Shown in pieces: positions 5,992-12,829 of a stretch of DNA of 36,717 nucleotides (positions are counted from its first letter, which is position 1; every line of letters begins with the position of its first letter). The stretch comes from Oscillospiraceae bacterium (GTDB lineage: Bacteria; Bacillota_A; Clostridia; Oscillospirales; Oscillospiraceae), in contig JAFQHF010000109.1 in assembly GCA_017398105.1 (NCBI GenBank), positions 1 to 36,717 of the forward strand, written 5' to 3'. The notes beneath the pieces are model-generated. The model worked only from the letters and a program-made list of their open reading frames with translations. It was not told the origin of the DNA and did not search any database. The translations under genes and the position numbers were made by a program.

Positions 5992-6334
5992 GAGAAAATT
6001 TCAGCGGTCGGATATTCCGTATAAAGATCGGTTATTGATGCAGAAGCACAGTGAGATTGCGGCGCACAGGAATGAGGCGGCACAGGTGGCATTGCAGGTG
6101 GCCTGTGTTGCGCTGAATGACACAGAGGGGCTTGGGTATACCCGGCTGAGCCGGTTTGCCAAGCGGCTGCATGAGTTGATTCAGGAGTATTACGAAGATC
6201 CGGAAGTGGGTCATGTGCATCTTATGCAGCGGCTTCAGCAGTTGGGTTTCCTGATCCAGGACGGAAAGATGTTGGCGGCAACGGACGAAGACGGGAATCC
6301 GGTGCCGATTGCAAAGCTGAAGGAGGGTAAATGA
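5984..6334 (+). CDS. 116-residue hypothetical protein
   Basis: The protein is basic at its N-terminus (MAKRKFQRSD) and helical through the middle, with an HLMQRLQQLGF segment and a short acidic tail. I recognise no family. It starts inside the previous gene with an 8-nt overlap (ATGGCTAA) and ends overlapping the next by 4 nt (ATGA), so it belongs to a tightly coupled operon. The basic N-terminus could contact nucleic acid, which is speculative. Confidence 0.6.
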   Translation: MAKRKFQRSDIPYKDRLLMQKHSEIAAHRNEAAQVALQVACVALNDTEGLGYTRLSRFAKRLHELIQEYYEDPEVGHVHLMQRLQQLGFLIQDGKMLAATDEDGNPVPIAKLKEGK

Positions 6335-6615
6335 TGGAAAGAAGGTGCAGAGAGTGTCCGGCCTTCTTTGAGGTAAAGGAAGACGGGTTAATCCCAACCG
6401 GTGGCGGTTGGCAAAATGTAACGATCGACGGCAAGGATGTGATCTTGTGCCGGCCGGGGAAAACCGTACAGGTAAAGAAGCACATGGATAAATATTGCTA
6501 CTATTGCTTGGCATCGGTTAAGTCTAAAAAGATTGGCAGCAAGGCTAGTTGGACAGGTAGAACGCCGAAGTGGTGTCCGTTGGGGCGGGAAATGGACGAA
6601 CAGCCGGACAGTTAA
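6331..6615 (+). CDS. 94-residue Cys-rich putative zinc-ribbon protein
   Basis: Cysteines occur as CREC near the start, a lone Cys in the middle, YCYYC, and a final WCPLG. This spacing suggests one or two zinc knuckles wrapped around a beta hairpin. The start is ATG 6331 or the adjacent ATG 6334; the first gives an ATGA overlap with the previous gene. The stop overlaps the next start as TAATG. Proteins of this look are common in early regions of clostridial phages, but I know no function. Confidence 0.6.
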   Translation: MMERRCRECPAFFEVKEDGLIPTGGGWQNVTIDGKDVILCRPGKTVQVKKHMDKYCYYCLASVKSKKIGSKASWTGRTPKWCPLGREMDEQPDS

Positions 6616-7721
6616 TGGGTGTGAAGAATTACTGGACTCCGGAACAGGATCAATTTCTCCGGGATCACTGGCAGGAAATGAGCGACGAGGAGTTGGCAGG
6701 TAATGTCGGCCATCCTCTCACCAGCACCAGGGCACGTCGCGGAAAGCTGGGGCTCTGTGAGCGCAAAGGCTACCGGGGAAAAGACTGGTCGCAAGAGGAA
6801 CTTGACTACATTCGAGAGATTTGGGGGCAGAGAACGGTACCGGAGATTGCCAAGAAGCTGGGACGCACTATAAATGCCGTAAAAGTCAAAACGCAGCGCA
6901 TGGGCTATACCGGACAGAAATGGTACGGTGAAATGATGTCTGCCCGGAAAGTGTCGGAACTGCTGGGGGTGGATGTGCACACGGTGTGTGATTACTGGAT
7001 CCCCAAATGTGGGCTGAAAGGAAAAGCCAAACGACTTGGGGAAACAAAGAAAACCACAACAATTATCATGTTTGAGGATCTTCTGGAATGGCTCGAAGCA
7101 CACCAGGATTTGTGGGATAGCCGAAGGGTAGAGATGTTCGGACTGGGTATGGAATATGACTGGTTGGTCGAAAAAAGAAAGGCTGACGCGCAGAAGCCTG
7201 CCCGAAAAGCCCAGAAATGGACACCAGAGGAAGATCGACGCCTGATCTCGATGTTTCGGCGTGGCGGAATGACCAATGCCGAAATGGGCGCTGCTCTAGG
7301 AAGGCCTGCTTCTGGTGTGGAGCATCGGCTTCTGCGGCTGGATGTTTGGGGCACGGGTAGATACATAGGTGATACCCGGCAGAAGGAACGCAAAGTAAAA
7401 CGGGAGAAGTTTGAGCAAAAGGCTCTGATCGTTCAACTGCAGCGTGTTCTTTTGGCACGACGGAACTCAATGGAATTTGGCGAGTACTGGCAAAAGGATA
7501 TGTGCATGAACTGGGATAATGTACTTGGTTGTAAATCTGGCTGCACTGATTGCGACAGATGCACCGAGTTCATCCGGATCCAACCGCAATACTGCGTCCG
7601 GTGTGGAGCAACCTTTTATGAGAGAAAGATCAACCGAGTGTGTGCACCCTGTCGCCAAGCGCGGAGAAATCAGGCTTTTAGAAAATATCGGCACCTAAAT
7701 GGTGCGGGAAGGAATACATAA
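6615..7721 (+). CDS. multi-domain DNA-binding protein with three SANT/Myb repeats and zinc clusters
   Basis: The 368-residue protein has three SANT/Myb-like helix-turn-helix repeats, each opening with Trp and an acidic patch: about residues 7-48 (WTPEQD), 58-98 (WSQEEL) and 202-242 (WTPEED). Between them lies a MerR/excisionase-like HTH (about 109-134, ARKVSELLGVDVHTV). The C-terminus has cysteine clusters at 297-316 and 327-346 (CVRC, CAPC) that probably bind zinc, then a basic tail. It starts at ATG 6615, overlapping the previous stop, and touches the methyltransferase gene start. It most likely reads specific DNA and may control early genes or replication. SANT folds also occur in GcrA-type regulators that sense adenine methylation, which makes the neighbour suggestive. 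Domains are clear; role is inference. Confidence 0.8.
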   Translation: MGVKNYWTPEQDQFLRDHWQEMSDEELAGNVGHPLTSTRARRGKLGLCERKGYRGKDWSQEELDYIREIWGQRTVPEIAKKLGRTINAVKVKTQRMGYTGQKWYGEMMSARKVSELLGVDVHTVCDYWIPKCGLKGKAKRLGETKKTTTIIMFEDLLEWLEAHQDLWDSRRVEMFGLGMEYDWLVEKRKADAQKPARKAQKWTPEEDRRLISMFRRGGMTNAEMGAALGRPASGVEHRLLRLDVWGTGRYIGDTRQKERKVKREKFEQKALIVQLQRVLLARRNSMEFGEYWQKDMCMNWDNVLGCKSGCTDCDRCTEFIRIQPQYCVRCGATFYERKINRVCAPCRQARRNQAFRKYRHLNGAGRNT

Positions 7722-8513
7722 ATGAACGCATTACTGAATTACCCCGGGGCAAAGTGGGGTATGGCACAGGAGATCGTTGCGCTGATGCCTCCGCACCGGT
7801 CGTACCTGGAGCCGTTCTTCGGCAGTGGTGCTGTGCTGTTCAACAAGCTGCCATCAGCCATTGAGACGGTGAACGACATAGACGGCGATATCGTGAATTT
7901 CTTCACGGTCATGCGGGAGCAGCCAGAAGAACTGGCGCGGCTCATAGAGTTGACGCCCTATGCCCGGGATGTGTTCGACGATGCACACCATAACCGGGGC
8001 ACGGAACCACTGGACAGGGCGTACCGCTTTGCAATCCGGTCCAAGATGGGATACGGCTTTAAGACCTATACCCAGACTGGTTTCAAGATAGATATTGCTG
8101 GACGCCAAGGTAGTTATGCAGCAAGGTACTGGGCGAAAATGCCGGAATTGGTGCAAAAGCTGGGCGGCAGACTGAAAGAGGTACAAATCGAAAACCGTCC
8201 GGCTCTGGATGTCATTCGTCGGTTTAATTTTGACAATGTGCTGATATATGCAGACCCGCCGTATCTGCTGGACACGAGAGGCGGTAAGCAGTACCGGCAC
8301 GAAATGAACGAACAGGATCACATTGATCTGCTGGCAGCACTCCTGCAACACAAAGGTTCGGTGATCCTTTCCGGATATCCCAGTGAAATGTACGACAGGG
8401 AGTTAAAGGGGTGGAGCCGGATTGCTCGAAAATCCTACAATCAGAATGCAGATCAGCGGACAGAAGTGCTCTGGTGCAATTTTGAGATCCCTGGGTTGTT
8501 TAATGGGGTGTAA
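7722..8513 (+). CDS. DNA adenine N6-methyltransferase, D12 class (Dam-like)
   Basis: This 263-residue enzyme transfers a methyl group from S-adenosylmethionine to adenine N6 in DNA. Visible motifs are the N-terminal NYPGAKW, the SAM-binding FFGSG (residues 32-36) and the catalytic DPPY (178-181), in the order of the D12 (alpha) class. The length matches the family. Many D12 enzymes modify GATC, a site that looks frequent in this window, though I did not count it and the specificity is not proven. No cognate restriction gene is next to it, so it is an orphan: likely roles are protection from host restriction or marking DNA for the adjacent SANT protein. The start directly follows the previous stop. 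Confidence 0.93.
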   Translation: MNALLNYPGAKWGMAQEIVALMPPHRSYLEPFFGSGAVLFNKLPSAIETVNDIDGDIVNFFTVMREQPEELARLIELTPYARDVFDDAHHNRGTEPLDRAYRFAIRSKMGYGFKTYTQTGFKIDIAGRQGSYAARYWAKMPELVQKLGGRLKEVQIENRPALDVIRRFNFDNVLIYADPPYLLDTRGGKQYRHEMNEQDHIDLLAALLQHKGSVILSGYPSEMYDRELKGWSRIARKSYNQNADQRTEVLWCNFEIPGLFNGV

Positions 8514-8515
8514 GC

Positions 8516-8875
8516 ATGGCGGGAGGGTTGAGAGTTGATTCCCTTGCGGATCTACCGGAGAGTTTACGGGCACAGGCGGCCCGGAAGCTATGCGGCCAAG
8601 GGCTTGCTGTGGCGGCAGAAAAAACGCCGGTGGCGGCGAATGGGCCGAAGGAAGCCAAGTATCACAATGTGAAGGTGGAGCTTGGGCCCAATAAGTTCGA
8701 TTCCAAAAAGGAATACCGGCGATTCCTGCAGCTGCAGGAGGCGGTACGGTGAGGGATCATCGAGGATCTTCGGCTGCAGGTGGATTTTACCCTGCAGGAA
8801 GCCTACACGACACCGGAATACAGGATTAAACGGAAGCTGATGGCGGAAAAGGGTTATCAGATCCGGGAGGTATAA
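8516..8875 (+). pseudogene. decayed DUF1064 gene (in-frame stop plus internal deletion)
   Basis: The first 78 residues contain the DUF1064 signature (KYHNVKVELG, KFDSKKEYRRFLQL). An in-frame TGA at 8750-8752 then ends the frame. Reading on in the same frame gives GIIEDLRLQVDFTLQEAY and then TPEYRIKRKLM up to TAA 8873-8875, which are the family's later segments. The stretch expected between them, which carries the nuclease core (usually ADFVY...VEDVKG), is missing. DUF1064 proteins are phage nucleases of the Holliday-junction resolvase type. TGA could derive from an Arg CGA by one transition. Both lesions make an active enzyme very unlikely; the 78-residue fragment may still be translated. Confidence 0.8.
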
Positions 8876-8877
8876 AC

Positions 8878-9090
8878 ATGGAAATTGGAGAAAAGTATCG
8901 GGTGCGGCCGGAGTTTACATCGTCCAAGGATGGGACTTCCGGCGTGCGCATGGTGGGCACGGTAACGTGGGTACATCCTAAGGGACGATTCGCAGTGCTG
9001 GAATTCGCCGGCGGTGTGCGGGAGGTTTTCTACCCCAATCAGCTGACGGCGGATAGGTTGGTGGTCAGGAAGAGAGGGGGCAGACGGTGA
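8878..9090 (+). CDS. 70-residue small beta-barrel-like protein
   Basis: This short protein alternates beta-prone stretches (GVRMVGTVTWVHP, RFAVLEFAGGVREVF) and ends in a very basic RKRGGRR tail, a pattern seen in small SH3/KOW-like phage proteins that bind nucleic acid. I cannot name a family. It starts 2 nt after the decayed DUF1064 frame ends (CGGGAGG upstream) and overlaps the next gene by 4 nt (GTGA). Confidence 0.55.
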   Translation: MEIGEKYRVRPEFTSSKDGTSGVRMVGTVTWVHPKGRFAVLEFAGGVREVFYPNQLTADRLVVRKRGGRR

Positions 9091-9461
9091 GCATCTTCTT
9101 TATAGGCAGGGGAAACTGCAACCTGGGACGGACTCAACGGGACAAGGATGGAAATGTTGTGAAGAGCGTTCCGGCACACTTCGACTTTGACGATGCCGGT
9201 GGGAGCGTGGCCATGGGCGTGCTGGATCCGGAAACGATGCAGCCCAGCGGCACGGTAGAGTATTTATACGGGGATTATGATGCTGCCGGATATTTGGCAA
9301 AGGTCTTGGAGCTGTTAAGCCCACGCAGACAGGTGAACATCCCGGATCTCGAAGCTATTGTCAAAGAGGCCTATGCGGAAGGGAATGACCTGATCTGCGA
9401 TTATTGCAAAAAGCTTAACTGTCCGGACTGCATCGTCCGGGAGTGGAAAGATGAGGTGTAA
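9087..9461 (+). CDS. 124-residue protein with C-terminal Cys cluster
   Basis: The start is GTG 9087, coupled to the previous stop by a GTGA overlap. The first two thirds contain beta-like segments and the phrase GVLDPETMQPSGTVEY. The last 30 residues carry CDYCKKLNCPDC, two CxxC-like pairs that probably hold a zinc ion. I recognise no family. It is one of several zinc-ribbon-bearing early proteins between 5665 and 11593. Confidence 0.6.
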   Translation: MSIFFIGRGNCNLGRTQRDKDGNVVKSVPAHFDFDDAGGSVAMGVLDPETMQPSGTVEYLYGDYDAAGYLAKVLELLSPRRQVNIPDLEAIVKEAYAEGNDLICDYCKKLNCPDCIVREWKDEV

Positions 9462-9463
9462 GT

Positions 9464-9691
9464 ATGCAGGATAAATTGAAACCGTGTCCGCTTTGCGGAG
9501 GGCAAGCGGAATTTGTGAGCTTTGTGGACTGGAGCGAGCGTCAGATGCAAGGAATACCAGCGTGCACAGTGCAGTGTAAGGAATGTGGCGTCAAAATTCC
9601 AACCGTAGTTTCAGAGGATACCAGTTTTGCGTATAAAGATTTGGCGCAGGAGCGGTGGAATCGGAGGGTGGAAGATGGAAAACAGAACTGA
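9464..9691 (+). CDS. Lar-like restriction alleviation protein
   Basis: This 75-residue protein has the Lar family layout: KPCPLCGG near the N-terminus, a second CKECG pair in the middle, and a C-terminal AQERWNRRV that matches the usual A...WN.R ending. Lar of the Rac prophage relieves type I restriction by modulating host restriction-modification, but most phage homologues are untested. The zinc ribbon is convincing; the anti-restriction role is inferred from family. It sits in the operon with the adenine methyltransferase and overlaps the next gene by 17 nt. Confidence 0.75.
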   Translation: MQDKLKPCPLCGGQAEFVSFVDWSERQMQGIPACTVQCKECGVKIPTVVSEDTSFAYKDLAQERWNRRVEDGKQN

Positions 9692-10076
9692 AAAAATCAT
9701 AAGTGCCATTGCCGGGCTGAAAATTGGCGATACGGTCAAGGTCAGTGTTGCTGGAGATGAAATGTATACAGGGTGGGAAGATCGATTTCAGGTTTGTGGC
9801 GTGTCTGAACATTATGTGCTGGCATTCCATGACGATACATATACAATCATTCACAAGCTTCCCACAGAATACCAATACAATGGCATACCAAAAGGGGCGT
9901 GTGTATGCGCACCGGATAATTTGATATTTGGTTATGCCGGCGGATATCACTTTACGGATCTTGCATGGGTAAAGCAATATCTGGAGGATTTGGAGACCGG
10001 AAGCATTGAACCTTCCGTCAGGCGGCGGGCGTGGATCACGGCGCTGGATCGAGTGGAGAAAGTAAAAGATGGCTAA
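9675..10076 (+). CDS. 133-residue hypothetical protein
   Basis: ATG 9675 follows GGAGGGTGG and lies inside the end of the Lar-like gene. The protein has a beta-rich N-terminal half (KIGDTVKVSVAGDE, FQVCGVSEHYVLAF) reminiscent of a small barrel, followed by a helical tail (DLAWVKQYLEDLE). No family is recognised. Codons here are more AT-rich than in the structural genes (about 42% GC in the 60-nt line at 9841). It overlaps the next gene by 8 nt. Confidence 0.6.
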   Translation: MENRTEKIISAIAGLKIGDTVKVSVAGDEMYTGWEDRFQVCGVSEHYVLAFHDDTYTIIHKLPTEYQYNGIPKGACVCAPDNLIFGYAGGYHFTDLAWVKQYLEDLETGSIEPSVRRRAWITALDRVEKVKDG

Positions 10077-10506
10077 GATCACGATGCAGCAATACGAGGA
10101 GCTGAAAGAGGCTTATGAAACCGACGACCAGCAGTTTGCTGAAAAACTAGAGGAATATACAGGCATAACGCGAAGGGCGTTACCTCAAAAGCTACTGATT
10201 GATGCCAATGCGTTGCGTGAAGAAATTTCTTCACTAACTATGGTGATTACCGGGCTGAGATTTGGCAAAGGTGTTCTGTATGAGTATGTGAAAGAGTACA
10301 AAAAAAGTGTTTTGAAGATCGTTGATGAAGCTGCCACCGTGGATGCCGTGGAAGTGGTGCACGCAAGATGGGAAGAAATCGGTGTGGCAGATTACAAATG
10401 TTCAAGGTGTGGTTTTCGGTTTACATCGGCTGACCCCATATCAATGTTCCAGTATTGCCGTTGCGGTGCAAAGATGGATGGAGGGAATGAGGATGAATGT
10501 GTTTAA
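10069..10506 (+). CDS. 145-residue protein with C-terminal zinc ribbon
   Basis: The N-terminal half is helical and acidic (MQQYEELKEAYETDDQ...). The C-terminus is a zinc ribbon that phages often attach to otherwise different proteins: VHARWEE, then CSRCG, then YCRCGAKMDGG, where the last pair is CxC instead of the usual CxxC. The start overlaps the previous gene by 8 nt (ATGGCTAA). The segment LLIDANALREEI is typical of phage proteins of this type. Function unknown. Confidence 0.6.
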   Translation: MAKITMQQYEELKEAYETDDQQFAEKLEEYTGITRRALPQKLLIDANALREEISSLTMVITGLRFGKGVLYEYVKEYKKSVLKIVDEAATVDAVEVVHARWEEIGVADYKCSRCGFRFTSADPISMFQYCRCGAKMDGGNEDECV

Positions 10507-10831
10507 GTTTGGTGCTGTGTTTAACTTCCCGGAAAATGTAAAGACCGATTATGACAATTTGGTGCAACGAGTAACACGGAAAATGATGGTGGAGTTTGTT
10601 GATAAATTCGATGACTATATCGTGTGCCAAATCGCACAGACAGCACGAAATTCTGGCATTTCTGACCTTGCGGTCATTGACGAGAAAATGGTTCTCGAAA
10701 TGTTAAAAAAGCAGATACCAGTAAAACCCTTTATATATCAGTGCCCTTGTGGGGAGTTTGTAGACAAAAGGTGGAGTTATTGTCCCTACTGTGGGCAGGC
10801 ATTTGACTGGGGGGCGGAAGATGGGAAATGA
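10493..10831 (+). CDS. 112-residue protein with C-terminal zinc ribbon
   Basis: The C-terminal pair CPCGEF and CPYCGQAF form a zinc ribbon. The first two thirds are helical (RVTRKMMVEFVDKFDD, DEKMVLEMLKKQIP) and match nothing I know. I chose ATG 10493 because GGAGG lies 8 nt upstream; ATG 10487 in the same frame is too close to it. It overlaps the previous gene by 14 nt and the next by 11. Confidence 0.55.
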   Translation: MNVFKFGAVFNFPENVKTDYDNLVQRVTRKMMVEFVDKFDDYIVCQIAQTARNSGISDLAVIDEKMVLEMLKKQIPVKPFIYQCPCGEFVDKRWSYCPYCGQAFDWGAEDGK

Positions 10832-11270
10832 AAAGCGGTTGCTTGATGCTTACAAAGGATTAAAAGCCAAGTATCTTGTATTTAAGGCAGACACTGGCAA
10901 GGTGGTTGATAATTGCTTTATTCTCCGCCCCGGCAAAGATGCTGCGGCGGTAGAAGCATTAAGAGCCTACGCCAATGCCACAGACAACAAAACACTTGCC
11001 GAAGACATTTACAGCTGGGTCGGCAAAGGTGAGCCGGTGCAGGAGTGGATTTCGGTCAAGGACGGGCTACCGAAACTAATTCCTTGTGATGCAGGTACGG
11101 CATATTCCGAAGCAGTAAATGTACTGACTTCTGGGCGAAAGGTTCTTACAGCAATTTGGGACGGCTTTGATTGGATCTGTGATGCGGAGTTTTGGGATGC
11201 AGAGGATGAAGAAATAACACATTGGACACCAGTTTTATTGCCCCTGCCCCAACCGCCGAAAGGGGAATGA
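10821..11270 (+). CDS. DUF551-containing early protein
   Basis: Residues from about 75 to 149 match the DUF551 layout: EWISVKDGLP, a beta segment with VLTSGRKVLTAIWDG, FWDAEDEEITHWTPVLLPLPQPP at the end. The Trp, THW and PxPP positions are the family hallmarks. The first 70 residues form a separate helical domain. DUF551 is very common in early regions of phages, with no established function. The ATG at 10821 overlaps the zinc-ribbon gene upstream. Confidence 0.75.
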   Translation: MGNEKRLLDAYKGLKAKYLVFKADTGKVVDNCFILRPGKDAAAVEALRAYANATDNKTLAEDIYSWVGKGEPVQEWISVKDGLPKLIPCDAGTAYSEAVNVLTSGRKVLTAIWDGFDWICDAEFWDAEDEEITHWTPVLLPLPQPPKGE

Positions 11271-11272
11271 TT

Positions 11273-11593
11273 ATGCTCAAAATTTGCGAAACTTGCGCTA
11301 ATTCCGCGTGGCGTGATGGGAAATCCGCCGTTACAGAGGTATGTCTTGCTTGTACATTCGGCGAAGATAAACAGCCAACCAACTGGAAGCTCAAGCCTAT
11401 GACCAACGCAGACCGCATCCGGGCTATGAGCGATGAGGAGCTGGCTGTGTTTGTTAGAGCTGTCATTATGGCTGAGGATTGCCCCGCTACTGGTTGCGAT
11501 TGTGACAAGTGCTTTTTCAAAGAGCCTTGTTTCAATGGCTCAAAATGGCACGGCAAAGAAACAGAATGGCTCAAACAGCCTGCGGGACAGTAA
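11273..11593 (+). CDS. Cys-rich early protein with DRIRAMSDEEL motif
   Basis: This 106-residue protein has a Cys pair at each end (CETC, CLAC, then a CDCDKC/CFFKEPC group) around the motif TNADRIRAMSDEELAVF. The motif is frequent in small phage and prophage proteins and is echoed by DRIRRMDDPDLARYL in 5665-5991. Metal binding is likely. ATG 11273 has AGGGG 7 nt upstream; ATG 11267 in frame would overlap the DUF551 stop as ATGA. Function unknown. Confidence 0.65.
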   Translation: MLKICETCANSAWRDGKSAVTEVCLACTFGEDKQPTNWKLKPMTNADRIRAMSDEELAVFVRAVIMAEDCPATGCDCDKCFFKEPCFNGSKWHGKETEWLKQPAGQ

Positions 11594-11657
11594 TATACTA
11601 TGGCAAAGTTTTTATGCCGTAGATATGATAACAACATTTTATTTAGGAGGAACTAAT

Positions 11658-12155
11658 ATGAAAAAGTACATTGGAACCAAGATTATCGAAGCGGCGCCTG
11701 CGAGATGTTTCTACATGCCAAGCGGTGAAAGAATCATCGTTGCGCATGATGAGGAAAACCCTACCTGCGTGAAGGCTGCAACGGCTGCTGCGGTCGGTTA
11801 CAGGGTTCGCTATTCCGACGGGTATGTGAGCTGGTCTCCCAAGGAAGCCTTTGAGGAGGCGTACCGGCCCACGGATGCTATGAACTTCGGGCTGGCTATT
11901 GAAGCTGCAAAGCGCGGGGCGCGGATCGCCCGGAAGGGCTGGAACGGCAAGAGCCAGTATGTGGAGCTGGCTTGCCGCATTTCCTATGCAGACAAAGATG
12001 GAAGGATCGTAAATGCGGAGCACCAGTGCATCGGCAATAAGGCGTTTGCCTTTGTGGGGACAAGCGGTGTGCAGATGGGCTGGTTGGCTTCTCAGGCGGA
12101 TATGCTGGCAGACGACTGGTACATCGTGGAGGAAGGGGAGCAGCACCATGAATGA
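11658..12155 (+). CDS. DUF2829 protein, Tad2-like anti-defence candidate
   Basis: Residues 75-160 are a DUF2829 domain: MNFGLAIEAAKRGARIARKGWNGK opens it in spirit (see residues 75-98), followed by a beta-rich core and the hallmark ending MLADDWYIVE. Tad2 of phage SPO1 belongs to this family; it sequesters the signal molecule of Thoeris immunity, and relatives bind other immune nucleotides. Residues 1-72 form an extra N-terminal domain (GYRVRYSDGYVSWSPKEAFEEAY) often seen fused to such proteins in clostridial phages. AGGAGG precedes ATG 11658, and a 64-nt gap separates it from the gene upstream. The family is clear; the anti-Thoeris role is an inference. Confidence 0.8.
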   Translation: MKKYIGTKIIEAAPARCFYMPSGERIIVAHDEENPTCVKAATAAAVGYRVRYSDGYVSWSPKEAFEEAYRPTDAMNFGLAIEAAKRGARIARKGWNGKSQYVELACRISYADKDGRIVNAEHQCIGNKAFAFVGTSGVQMGWLASQADMLADDWYIVEEGEQHHE

Positions 12156-12411
12156 GAAAGAGTTTGTTGCCCTGTGCAAGAAGGTGGTTGCCCGGTATGC
12201 CAATGACCATATGGACAAGACCGACGGGAAGCAGATCACCGAGGAGGATGTATTCATCGTTTGGATGTGCAAGACTCTTCAGAACAGCAAGGCTATGGTG
12301 AGCACCAAGCTGTTTGACGGTATGTACTACGAGGTTACATATAACGGCGACAAGAAAGAAATCTACCTGGATGCCTACAAGAAGTGGGAGAATCTTTGCA
12401 TTTCTGTGTGA
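12148..12411 (+). CDS. DUF6275 family protein
   Basis: This 87-residue protein matches DUF6275: an N-terminal helix with NDHMDKTDGKQIT, the core EDVFIVWMCKTLQNSKA, and the ending MYYEVTYNGDKKEIYLDAY. Family members are small proteins in the early regions of Firmicutes phages with no known function. It overlaps the DUF2829 gene by 8 nt, so the two are translated together, and it closes the early operon before the 418-nt non-coding stretch. Confidence 0.75.
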   Translation: MNEKEFVALCKKVVARYANDHMDKTDGKQITEEDVFIVWMCKTLQNSKAMVSTKLFDGMYYEVTYNGDKKEIYLDAYKKWENLCISV

Positions 12412-12534
12412 CAGGGCAGGGGCGCGGGGCGTCGTAGGCGCCGCCCCCTACAAGGGGAGGCAGGGACGGGGAACCCGTCCCCTACGTGGGAAGGCAAATG
12501 ACCGGCAAGTTACCGGCTGATCTTAAGATGGACA

Positions 12535-12569
12535 CCTCATCCGTCAAAAATCAAAGATTTTTGCCACCT
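12535..12569 (+). repeat. second copy of a 35-nt repeat block
   Basis: It is identical over 35 nt to 4025-4059, including the perfect AAAAATC/GATTTTT hairpin. After this block the sequence departs from copy 2 for about 60 nt and then returns to CCCCCAGGGGGAAGGCTTGGG, so this copy looks interrupted by an insertion. Confidence 0.75.
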
Positions 12570-12582
12570 ATCAGTAGCGGTG

Positions 12583-12611
12583 CGATTGCCACCGGCAATC
12601 GATTTATTTTG
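12583..12611 (+). terminator. possible early-operon terminator
   Basis: CGATTGCC (12583-12590) pairs perfectly with GGCAATCG (12594-12601) around ACC, and ATTTATTTTG follows. The stem is short and the U-tract broken, so this is a moderate candidate. Its position after the last early gene fits. Confidence 0.45.
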
Positions 12612-12829
12612 ATTCGCTGCGCGGAGCACCACCCCCAGGGGGAAGGCTTGGGGGAGAGAACAGAAGGAAAGCGCAGCTTGCGCCGTGGTCCCGGAGAGAT
12701 CCGGGGCCAAGTCGGAATCTGTGACAGATCTCCAAAAGAGAATAATTCGAAAATCCCTCGCGCACGCGCGCGAGGATGGGCTTGGTTTAGGCCTAAGTTC
12801 TCAACCAAAGTATAAGAGAGGGAAGAAAA

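Larger units (their letters stand above)
12412..12829. other. structured non-coding stretch upstream of the HUH initiator
   Basis: No gene is supported here. It holds palindromic repeat material (GGGACGGG/CCCGTCCC at about 12466-12480; repeat block 12535-12569), a terminator-like hairpin (12583-12611), a 9-bp hairpin with a GAGA (GNRA) tetraloop (12687-12708) and a perfect CCTCGCGC/GCGCGAGG hairpin (12756-12775). Such hairpins beside an HUH gene could include a replication origin, but the nick site cannot be identified by eye. Confidence 0.5.

Noticed and set aside
8750..8752. TGA recoding or readthrough, prompted by the in-frame stop in DUF1064 and the odd tRNA
   Set aside because: TGA ends many intact genes here (for example at 20444-20446 and 14602-14604), the tRNA anticodon is GCA, and the DUF1064 frame also lacks its core.
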